The translations under genes were made by a program, and so were the position numbers. DNA of 7,675 bases, from NCBI GenBank assembly GCA_934215995.1, contig CAKQBC010000105.1, forward strand, positions 1 to 7,675, read 5' to 3'. Positions 1 to 5,312 of this stretch are shown one piece after another. The notes below the pieces were generated by a model. The model was given only the letters and a program-made list of their open reading frames with translations, was not told the origin of the DNA and did not search any database. The DNA is from an uncultured Bacillus sp. GTDB taxonomy: Bacteria > Bacillota > Bacilli > Bacillales > DSM-1321. Position 1 is the stretch's first letter, and every line of letters starts with the position of its first letter.

Positions 1-348
1 GCGTGAAGCATATGTCGCAAGCTTGATTTTTTTCTCGGGATTGAATGTGTTCACAGCCTTGATCAGCCCGATTGTGCCGATGCTGATCAAATCTTCAATG
101 GTAATCCCCGAGTTTTCGAATTTTCTTGCGATATAAACAACTAAACGAAGATTCCTTTCAATCAGGATCGTCCGGGCAGCCTGGTCCCCTCCCGGAAGCC
201 TATGGATCAACAGCTCCTCTTCTTCCTTCGACAAAGGGGGAGGAAGGGCTTCCGAGCCGCCTATATAATAGATTTCGTCAGATTTCAATCCAATTTTCAC
301 AAGGATTTTATACCAATAATAGCGCGCCTTAAACAATAACCTTTTCAA
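1..348 (-). CDS. sigE: RNA polymerase sporulation sigma factor SigE, pro-form, N-terminal part (cut by window edge)
   Basis: Mother-cell sigma factor of early sporulation, made as inactive pro-sigma-E bound to membrane. The 116 residues visible run from the start to ATYASR in sigma region 2. Residues 1-29 form the hydrophobic and basic pro-sequence ([10 protein letters not shown] at 12-21), followed by the SDEIYYIGG stretch where SpoIIGA cleaves in B. subtilis (around Tyr27/Tyr28). The segment from about 58 to 116, with [17 protein letters not shown] and [18 protein letters not shown], is sigma-70 region 2 and nearly matches my memory of the B. subtilis protein. The start is TTG at 348-346: it gives the family N-terminus and has AAGGAGG 8 nt upstream, while no in-frame ATG fits. 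It lies 67 nt after spoIIGA, which fits a two-gene operon. The remainder lies beyond position 1. The identity is very secure. Confidence 0.97.
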   Translation of the reverse strand, partial: MKRLLFKARYYWYKILVKIGLKSDEIYYIGGSEALPPPLSKEEEELLIHRLPGGDQAARTILIERNLRLVVYIARKFENSGITIEDLISIGTIGLIKAVNTFNPEKKIKLATYASR

Positions 349-356
349 TATCCATT

Positions 357-363
357 CCTCCTT
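357..363 (-). promoter_or_regulatory. Ribosome binding site that fixes the TTG start of sigE
   Basis: Read on the minus strand this is AAGGAGG, a full Shine-Dalgarno core, 8 nt before the TTG at 348-346. An ATG at 355-353 lies only 1 nt after the core and opens a different frame that stops after eight codons, so the TTG is the sensible initiator. Confidence 0.85.
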
Positions 364-383
364 AATATTTCCTTAAACAAGCT

Positions 384-406
384 TAAGGGCCTATTCAACG
401 CCCTTA
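384..406 (-). other. Stem-loop between spoIIGA and sigE
   Basis: TAAGGGC (384-390) and GCCCTTA (400-406) form a perfect 7-bp stem with a 9-nt loop, about 10 nt after the spoIIGA stop and 21 nt before the sigE ribosome binding site. No run of T follows on the minus strand, so it is not a good intrinsic terminator. It could be an RNA stability or processing element within the operon, but this is inference from pairing alone. Confidence 0.4.
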
Positions 407-415
407 CCTCACTCT

Positions 416-1336
416 TTATGAAACCCCCTTATCCGAAAGCTGCATCACCATACGGGGATGCACGATGCACCGGTAGGAATCATCATGCGACAAAGTCTGT
501 TCCGTAAGTGCGACCAATCCCTTCGGCACAATGCCCCTTTGCGTATCGTTTGATATCATGATCCAATCGGGACGGAACGCCATCATGAATTGCTGTTCTT
601 GCCCCACTACTTTATAAGGGATCATCCGAATCCTGTCCGCCCATCCGCAATTTCTGTATGAATCAAGGTCAAACTCATGAAATTGCTGTTTCAGCAGGAT
701 TGCCACATCTTCCGGCACTTGGCTGCCATCGACAGAAACGATCATCACAGGAATATTCGTTATCGGCTCATGCAATTGGTTTCCGGTATCGATCAATCCC
801 TTGCAGGAAAACTGGCAATCCTTAATTTTGAACACTATATCCACAATGCCTTCCTGCAGCATCTGGACCATCTCCATTTCAGCAAAGACCTTTTTTGAAA
901 AAAGCCAGCCCAATGGAAAACCGAACATAACAAACAGCCAGCTGACAGGGTCTCCGTAGCTTTTCACGCCATAAACAAGGCCTAACCCGTCACCGCCAAT
1001 TTTATAGGAAAACAGAAAATGGATTCCGAGCAAAAGGCCTCCAGCCAAAAATGTAATAAAGTAAAAGACCAGGCAGGCTTTCAGGAACGTCTTAAGCCTG
1101 CGGTAACCAAAAGCAGCCAAGACCATGAACAAAGAGACACAAAGCTTGAATAAAACAGAATTCGCCAAGTAATAAAAGGGAGAGAACGATAATACAATTA
1201 ATAAGGAACCGATCGCTCCGCCAATAAAGATCCGAAAAGGGCTTGCACGCCTTTTCAAAAGCAATGATGTCCAGTAAAGAAGCAGGCAATCAAAGCTTCC
1301 ATTCAACAAAATGATTACATCGACATATGCCACCAT
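416..1336 (-). CDS. spoIIGA: Sporulation sigma-E factor processing peptidase SpoIIGA (membrane aspartic protease)
   Basis: SpoIIGA cleaves the pro-sequence from sigma-E after the asymmetric septum forms, in response to the forespore signal protein SpoIIR. The protein is 306 residues (B. subtilis about 309). The N-terminal half has about five hydrophobic segments (roughly 5-27, 34-56, 57-77, 81-109, 132-147). The C-terminal half is the protease domain with the catalytic motif GLIDTGNQL; its Asp falls at residue 183, the number of the catalytic aspartate in B. subtilis SpoIIGA. MIPYKVVGQ and the C-terminal IVHPRMV segment are also family features. I start at ATG 1334-1336 because MVAYVDVIILLN aligns with the family N-terminus and Asp183 then falls in register. 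The ribosome binding site there is weak (GGATG and GGGG). A reading frame extends upstream to TTG 1465 (+43 residues), but that extension looks unlike the family. The next gene is its substrate, sigE. Confidence 0.95.
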   Translation of the reverse strand: MVAYVDVIILLNGSFDCLLLYWTSLLLKRRASPFRIFIGGAIGSLLIVLSFSPFYYLANSVLFKLCVSLFMVLAAFGYRRLKTFLKACLVFYFITFLAGGLLLGIHFLFSYKIGGDGLGLVYGVKSYGDPVSWLFVMFGFPLGWLFSKKVFAEMEMVQMLQEGIVDIVFKIKDCQFSCKGLIDTGNQLHEPITNIPVMIVSVDGSQVPEDVAILLKQQFHEFDLDSYRNCGWADRIRMIPYKVVGQEQQFMMAFRPDWIMISNDTQRGIVPKGLVALTEQTLSHDDSYRCIVHPRMVMQLSDKGVS

Positions 1337-1700
1337 AACCCCACATCCATTTTCTAAAAAAAGAAACCAGCCTTCCCCTAAAAGGAGGGATATCTGCCAT
1401 TTCCCATTGGCCTGCACTTCTCCCAGCCGCCTTTTCACACGGTTGTTTTTTCGCAGATCTGCCAATGCATTACTCGCCCTCTATTAAATCATTGTCCCCT
1501 CTTCTCTAAAACCGTGTGATCAACCGGCTTTTTAGTGAGTACCAAAAATCGCATTCTTCTTTTATCCGCCTGGCTGCGCTGCAGCATAAAAAGCAATTCT
1601 CTCACCCAATCCGATTTTTCACCCACTTCCGTTTACACAACTCAAAAACGAACGCATTGCATAGCCGCTGTCCCCCGCTTATGTATTCCTATTCTTCTGC
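1337..1700 (-). other. Presumed untranslated leader of spoIIGA-sigE
   Basis: This stretch holds no gene I recognise. If either candidate promoter upstream is real, the spoIIG leader is at least about 360 nt long. It contains a possible 35-codon reading frame (1596-1489), a 10-bp palindrome GCAGATCTGC (1453-1462), an 8-bp direct repeat ATCTGCCA (1392-1399 and 1457-1464), and a poor hairpin near 1373-1390 followed by a T-rich run just before spoIIGA. None of these has a demonstrable role. The plus-strand reading frames at 1516-1756 lack ribosome binding sites and resemble nothing known. Confidence 0.35.
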
Positions 1701-1702
1701 CT

Positions 1703-1730
1703 TTTATATGGGAGTCTCAGAGACTGTCAA
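1703..1730 (-). promoter_or_regulatory. Candidate sigma-A promoter B upstream of spoIIGA, with a palindrome in its spacer
   Basis: On the minus strand TTGACA (1730-1725) and TATAAA (1708-1703) are separated by 16 bp. The expected transcript starts near 1696. The spacer contains the perfect 13-bp palindrome AGTCTC-A-GAGACT (1713-1725), which overlaps the last base of the -35 box. On the plus strand TGTCAAA (1725-1731) matches the Spo0A box TGTCGAA at 6 of 7 bases. Whether this or the upstream candidate drives spoIIG cannot be settled by eye. Confidence 0.45.
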
Positions 1731-1758
1731 AAATGGGATATATAAATAACTTATAAGA

Positions 1759-1792
1759 AGTATACATTAGCCTTCATAAAAAAGTATGTCAC
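1759..1792 (-). promoter_or_regulatory. Candidate spoIIG promoter A with 22-bp spacer (Spo0A-activated type)
   Basis: On the minus strand GTGACA (1792-1787), one mismatch from TTGACA, and TATACT (1764-1759) are separated by 22 bp. The B. subtilis spoIIG promoter is known for exactly this over-long 22-bp spacing and its need for phosphorylated Spo0A. A partial Spo0A box lies upstream at 1828-1834 (TTTGTCG on the plus strand, followed by TG rather than AA). The match is to architecture, and the transcription start is inferred. Confidence 0.45.
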
Positions 1793-1883
1793 TTCTTGGT
1801 TGATTAAAAGGTGTTTTTTTTTAGAAATTTGTCGTGCAAAATGTGGCATATACCGATTTAAGCATCCAATACACCGATAAATG

Positions 1884-1917
1884 GGCAAAAGAAAAAACAC
1901 TTCCTAAGAAGTGTTTT
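1884..1917 (-). terminator. Intrinsic terminator of the ftsAZ transcript
   Basis: On the minus strand a perfect 10-bp stem (AAAACACTTC / GAAGTGTTTT) with loop TTAG is followed by T-rich sequence, making GTGTTTTTTCTTTTG. This is a classic Rho-independent terminator. It lies about 296 nt after the ftsZ stop because the repeat-bounded segment at 1917-2154 stands between. On the plus strand the stem is followed by only four T, so it is weaker in that direction. Confidence 0.75.
1895..1916. repeat. Direct repeat copy 1 of a 22-bp hairpin
   Basis: Arms AAACACTTC and GAAGTGTTT around the loop CTAA (plus strand). The same 22 bases, including the asymmetric loop, recur exactly 260 bp away at 2155-2176. 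This copy is the one backed by a T-run and so works as the terminator. Confidence 0.9.
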
Positions 1918-2154
1918 AGTGTGTAGACAAATTCAATTTTGAGCATTTTTCTTTGAAGTTGCACCTCAGACTGATTGAAAACGTTTGTCAGTCGAGGCGC
2001 GTCAGACCGGCGAAGACGCGAATAGAACTTTTAAAGAACGTAAGCTAAATACGTCGCGTCCTGCGACAACGCTTACGTGATAAACGTCCTGTTCACCTCA
2101 TGAGCGGATGAGCCGGGCAAGCAACGAAGAATGCGAGCGTTTGTCAACAGTCTG
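1917..2154. repeat. Structured, possibly mobile or repetitive element between two identical hairpins
   Basis: This 238-bp non-coding segment is bounded by the two 22-bp direct repeats. It holds consecutive inverted repeats: CCTC-A-GACTG with CAGTCGAGG (1964-1997), CGCGTC with GACGCG (1998-2020), and ACGTAAGC with GCTTACGT (2038-2078) enclosing GTCGC with GCGAC (2053-2067). A weaker CTCAT/ATGAG pair is at 2097-2112. Near its ends CAGACTGATTGAAAACG (1967-1983) is inverted at 2138-2154 with one-base gaps, and CGTTTGTCA occurs directly at 1982 and 2138. It has no reading frame of note. I infer an inserted small non-autonomous repeat or a structured RNA, and cannot tell which. Confidence 0.55.
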
Positions 2155-2176
2155 AAACACTTCCTAAGAAGTGTTT
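2155..2176. repeat. Direct repeat copy 2 of the 22-bp hairpin
   Basis: Identical in all 22 bases to 1895-1916: 9-bp arms AAACACTTC / GAAGTGTTT with loop CTAA. It begins 36 nt past the ftsZ stop codon, where a terminator would be expected. On the minus strand it is followed by CAGACTG rather than T residues, so this copy should terminate poorly. Confidence 0.9.
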
Positions 2177-2212
2177 AATCGTACTCTTTTCGAATGAGCG
2201 ATATTTAGATGC

Positions 2213-3358
2213 TTATCGACGGTTGCGGTTGCGAAGGAATGTCGGAATATCGATATCAGAATGATCCTCTGACTGATAAGATGACCTCACTGGATCCTTT
2301 TGTTCCACACGCTGCTGCACAACCCGTTTTTCAGGAGCCTGGTTAAAGCTTGGCCTTTGGTTGACTGTTCCCATAGACGGCTTGTTCATTTTTCCTGCTT
2401 CTTCAATTTCACTGAAACCTGTAGCGATGACAGTGACAATAATTTCGTCTTTTAAGTTTTCATTAATGACTGAACCGAAAATCATGTTCACTTCCTGGTC
2501 AGACGCAGAAGCAACGATATCAGCTGCCTCCTGTACTTCAAACAGGCTCAGGTTCGTTCCGCCTGTTATGTTCATCAGCACGCCTTGCGCCCCATCAAGA
2601 GATGTTTCAAGCAATGGGGATGAGATTGCCTTTTTGGCCGCTTCCGCTGCCCGGTTTTCCCCTGATGCGATACCGATTCCCATAAGGGCTGAACCTTTAG
2701 TGCTCATGATTGTTTTCACGTCCGCAAAGTCAAGGTTGATCAGACCTGGTGTAGCAATCAGGTCGGAAATGCCTTGTACACCTTGGCGCAATACATTATC
2801 CGCTTCACGGAATGCTTCAAGCATCGGTGTATTTTTATCAACGATTTCCAATAGCCTGTCGTTCTGAATCACAATCAGAGTATCGACGGATTCTTTCATT
2901 GCTGAGATTCCGCCCTGTGCTTGTGTTGCTCTCTTTCTTCCTTCGAAGGAGAACGGCCTTGTTACGACACCGACTGTCAGCGCGCCAAGGTCGCGTGCAA
3001 TTCCAGCGATGACCGGTGCAGCTCCAGTTCCTGTGCCCCCGCCCATACCGGCAGTAACGAATACCATATCGGCTCCGCGCAATGCTTCCTCGATTTGTTC
3101 ACGGCTTTCCTCAGCAGCTTTTTTGCCTACTTCGGGATTTGCTCCTGCCCCAAGGCCGCGTGTAAGCTTTCCGCCAATCTGCATTTTCAGTTCAGCTTTT
3201 GATAGATTCAAAGCTTGTGCATCCGTATTGACTGCAATAAAGTCAACCCCTTGCACTCCATGTTCAATCATTCTATTTACAGCGTTGTTCCCGCCTCCGC
3301 CAACGCCAATTACCTTAATCGTTGCCAATGCATCTAAATTCGATTCGAACTCTAACAT
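2213..3358 (-). CDS. ftsZ: Cell division protein FtsZ (tubulin-like GTPase)
   Basis: FtsZ polymerises with GTP into the cytoplasmic Z-ring that recruits the division machinery. The protein is 381 residues, normal for Bacillus. It shows the N-terminal nucleotide-binding stretch [17 protein letters not shown] (14-30), the tubulin signature GGGTGTG (106-112), and the synergy T7 loop NLDFADV (208-214) with Asp210 and Asp213 that complete the GTPase site of the next subunit. The C-terminal domain extends to about 315, followed by a Gln/Pro/Arg-rich linker (about 320-365) and the conserved tail [12 protein letters not shown] (370-381) that binds FtsA, SepF and other partners. I start at ATG 3358 because AGGAGG lies 6 nt upstream and MLEFES matches the family; a longer frame to 3400 adds 14 unlike residues. 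An oddity is Gln165 where most relatives have Pro before Asn166. It follows ftsA by 133 nt, and the two are presumably co-transcribed. Confidence 0.98.
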   Translation of the reverse strand: MLEFESNLDALATIKVIGVGGGGNNAVNRMIEHGVQGVDFIAVNTDAQALNLSKAELKMQIGGKLTRGLGAGANPEVGKKAAEESREQIEEALRGADMVFVTAGMGGGTGTGAAPVIAGIARDLGALTVGVVTRPFSFEGRKRATQAQGGISAMKESVDTLIVIQNDRLLEIVDKNTPMLEAFREADNVLRQGVQGISDLIATPGLINLDFADVKTIMSTKGSALMGIGIASGENRAAEAAKKAISSPLLETSLDGAQGVLMNITGGTNLSLFEVQEAADIVASASDQEVNMIFGSVINENLKDEIIVTVIATGFSEIEEAGKMNKPSMGTVNQRPSFNQAPEKRVVQQRVEQKDPVRSSYQSEDHSDIDIPTFLRNRNRR

Positions 3359-3491
3359 GATAATCCTCCTAGTCCTGCTAATTTCCTTGACTCTCAACAA
3401 AAATCATTTTCATGATCGCCCTTTGTCCGGGGAATTCCTTCAGCCCTTTTCGAGGGGAATCTGCGAATATTACGATTTCAACGCAAGTCTT

Positions 3492-4781
3492 CTACTCGAA
3501 AAAATAACCCAGTAACTTTTTGATTTTTCCTTTTTCATTCGGATCTTTAGCAGGTTGATTTTTTGGTGGAACCGTCTCTTTTTGATATTTGACAGGTTTC
3601 TCACTGTTCACAGGGATCGGCTCGGCAGAATTGCCAAGGTCAAGCCCTTGCTGTCTGGCCTTTTGGCAAGCATGCTTCAAAAGCCCGACTGCGGTAGTGT
3701 ATTGAGGTTCCCTGACACCGATATAATTCGGTTCAGCCGTCCTCACTCTGTTTTGGAAAATATATTGGGCCAGTTCAAGCACCCCAGGCATTTTGACGAC
3801 ACCGCCAGTCAGAACAAATCCTCCCGGCAAATCGCTGAATCCCTGTTTCCTTAATTGCTCAAGGACCAATTCGAAAATTTCATTCATCCTTGCTTCTATA
3901 ATTTCAGCCAGCATAAGCTGGTTGCAAGGCTGCTTCTGGTCGCTTCCGATAATCGGAACCTCAAACACCTCATCTTCAGCAGCATCATCATAGAAGGCAT
4001 GTCCATGCTTCACTTTCAGCCTTTCGGCATCTTCCATCGTTGTACGGAGAACTATCGATAAATCCTTTGTGATTGTATCCCCTCCGAGAGGAATGACAGC
4101 GGAAGCAGCAAGGTGCCCGCCTTCGAAAACAGCAACTGTCGTCGAACCTCCGCCAATGTCCACCATTGCGACACCAAGCTCTTTTTCATCCCTTGACAGG
4201 ACAAGGGATCCTGCGACCAACGGCTGCAGGGCGATTTCAACGATTTCAAGGCCTGCTTTTTCAACACACCTGAGTGTATTATGTAACAAAGTCTTCAACC
4301 CTGTGATAAGGATTCCCTTCATTTCAAGGCGGACTCCGATCATGCCGCGGGGGTCATTGATTTCTTCCAGCTCGTCCACTTTATATTGAAGGGGAATAAT
4401 ATCGATGATTTCCCTATCAGCAGGAATGGTCATAACTTCTGCAGCGTCCCTTACACGAAGGACATCGCTTTGTGTTATTTCCTTATTTTCGCTGGAGACG
4501 GCCACTACACCGTGACACGGATGCAGCAGTACGTGGTTCCCGCTGATTCCCACAATTACTTTCTTAATCTCCATACCCACCATCCGTTCGGCCTCTCCTA
4601 CAGCTTTCCGGATAGAATGAACGGTTTCATCAATATCAACGATTGCTCCCTTCCGCAAGCCTGTTGACTTAACATTGCCAACACCAAGTATGTTAAAAGT
4701 GTCATTCACCATTTCGCCAATGATTACTTTCACACTGGATGTACCGATGTCAAGACTAACATATATGTCGTTGCTGTTCAT
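3492..4781 (-). CDS. ftsA: Cell division protein FtsA (actin-like membrane tether for FtsZ)
   Basis: FtsA is an actin/Hsp70-fold ATPase that links FtsZ filaments to the inner face of the membrane and recruits later division proteins. The protein is 429 residues (B. subtilis about 440). Visible motifs are the first phosphate loop DIGTSSVKVIIGE (11-23), the FtsA-specific 1C domain (about 84-160), the second phosphate loop VDIGGGSTTVAVF (207-219), the adenosine motif LTGGVVKMPG (324-333), and a Pro/Lys-rich linker (about 385-415). The linker leads to the C-terminal amphipathic membrane helix GKIKKLLGYFFE (418-429). The start ATG at 4781 has AAGGAGGTG 7 nt upstream and matches the family N-terminus. 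Two candidate promoters lie directly upstream. The stop is TAG. Confidence 0.98.
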   Translation of the reverse strand: MNSNDIYVSLDIGTSSVKVIIGEMVNDTFNILGVGNVKSTGLRKGAIVDIDETVHSIRKAVGEAERMVGMEIKKVIVGISGNHVLLHPCHGVVAVSSENKEITQSDVLRVRDAAEVMTIPADREIIDIIPLQYKVDELEEINDPRGMIGVRLEMKGILITGLKTLLHNTLRCVEKAGLEIVEIALQPLVAGSLVLSRDEKELGVAMVDIGGGSTTVAVFEGGHLAASAVIPLGGDTITKDLSIVLRTTMEDAERLKVKHGHAFYDDAAEDEVFEVPIIGSDQKQPCNQLMLAEIIEARMNEIFELVLEQLRKQGFSDLPGGFVLTGGVVKMPGVLELAQYIFQNRVRTAEPNYIGVREPQYTTAVGLLKHACQKARQQGLDLGNSAEPIPVNSEKPVKYQKETVPPKNQPAKDPNEKGKIKKLLGYFFE

Positions 4782-4788
4782 TCCGTGG

Positions 4789-4797
4789 CACCTCCTT
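4789..4797 (-). promoter_or_regulatory. Strong ribosome binding site of ftsA
   Basis: The minus strand reads AAGGAGGTG, complementary to the 16S rRNA 3' end over nine bases, 7 nt before the ATG. With the sigma-A promoter just upstream, the leader from that promoter would be only about 18 nt. Confidence 0.85.
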
Positions 4798-4805
4798 ATA
4801 CAAAA

Positions 4806-4834
4806 ATTATATTTTTATATTTTATTTTTATCAA
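4806..4834 (-). promoter_or_regulatory. Near-consensus sigma-A promoter of ftsA-ftsZ
   Basis: The minus strand has TTGATA (4834-4829), a 17-bp A/T-only spacer, and a perfect TATAAT (4811-4806). Transcription would start near 4799, just before the ftsA ribosome binding site. B. subtilis ftsAZ is known to use sigma-A promoters as well as a sigma-H promoter, so this fits. The match is by sequence alone. Confidence 0.75.
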
Positions 4835-4886
4835 AATTCCATAAGTTAATAAGACACGATCCATATGGACAAATCCCTGTATGTAT

Positions 4887-4915
4887 GAATTCGTCAAATC
4901 ATTTCCCAATCCTTT
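4887..4915 (-). promoter_or_regulatory. Candidate sigma-H promoter of ftsA-ftsZ
   Basis: The minus strand has AAAGGATTG (4915-4907) and GACGAATTC (4895-4887) separated by 11 nt. These match the sigma-H consensus elements RnAGGAWWW and RnnGAAT closely. In B. subtilis a sigma-H promoter upstream of ftsA raises FtsA and FtsZ levels for the polar septum at the onset of sporulation. Its position upstream of the sigma-A promoter supports the same role here. Confidence 0.65.
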
Positions 4916-4952
4916 GTTTCAGGCGGTTTTTCTGAAAAATCGGACTGATTAC

Positions 4953-5312
4953 TTATCGTTCGCTTCCTTTTTTACCGGAAACAGCCCTCGCCAGCCAAAT
5001 CCTCCTGATGACAGCAATATTTTGGAATAGACGTACACCAAAAGCAAAAACTGCTGCTAAATATAAGTCTACACCAAGATGTACTCCTAGAAAAGATAAA
5101 CTTGCTGCCAATATAATGTTAAAAAAGAAACCTGAAACAAAGACCAGCTCATCGTATACATTTTGGAGATGCGCCCTGATTCCGCCAAATAATGTATCCA
5201 GGGAAGCCAGGATGGCGATCGATAAATAATTGGAATACTCAGGGGAAATGTTAAAATCAGCCATCAGCCCCAGTCCGATGCCGACTAGAAGGCCAAAAAC
5301 AGGCAGCCACAT
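4953..5312 (-). CDS. sbp: Small basic protein Sbp (DUF1290 membrane protein)
   Basis: A conserved integral membrane protein of Gram-positive dcw clusters with no established biochemical role. The protein is 119 residues. It has about four hydrophobic segments (2-18, 27-44, 56-76, 80-100), the very conserved stretches SNYLSIAILASLDTLFGGIRA and FVSGFFFNIILA, and VDLYLAAVFAFGVRLFQNIAVIRR, followed by a basic tail KKGSER. These match B. subtilis Sbp closely as I recall it. The ATG follows the ylxX stop with no intervening base, and GGAG (within GGGGGAG) lies 8 nt upstream, inside the end of ylxX, so translation is probably coupled. The position between ylxX and ftsA is the conserved one. Confidence 0.93.
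   Translation of the reverse strand: MWLPVFGLLVGIGLGLMADFNISPEYSNYLSIAILASLDTLFGGIRAHLQNVYDELVFVSGFFFNIILAASLSFLGVHLGVDLYLAAVFAFGVRLFQNIAVIRRIWLARAVSGKKGSER

Noticed and set aside
1453..1462. GCAGATCTGC palindrome as an operator
   Set aside because: A lone 10-bp palindrome is common by chance and it does not overlap either candidate promoter.
1516..1756. Plus-strand reading frames of 73-77 codons in the spoIIG leader region
   Set aside because: They overlap each other in different frames, have no ribosome binding site, start with GTG or ATG at unremarkable places, and the products look like random low-complexity peptides. They also cross candidate promoter elements on the minus strand.
1895..2176. 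CRISPR array
   Set aside because: There are only two repeat copies, the spacing is 260 bp, and the repeat is a terminator hairpin; no cas gene is present.
3420..3470. Separate promoter or terminator between ftsA and ftsZ
   Set aside because: A 4-bp CCCT/AGGG pairing and the GGAATTCC palindrome are too weak, and no -35/-10 pair with acceptable spacing was found.
2361..3515. Long plus-strand open frames (up to 168 codons) opposite ftsZ
   Set aside because: Antisense shadows of a highly conserved gene with biased codon use; no ribosome binding sites and no family resemblance.
4917..4937. Inverted repeat TTTCAG / CTGAAA after sbp as a terminator
   Set aside because: The 6-bp A/T-rich stem with a 9-nt loop has no T-run on the minus strand, and it overlaps nothing needed for termination; read-through into ftsA is normal for this cluster.
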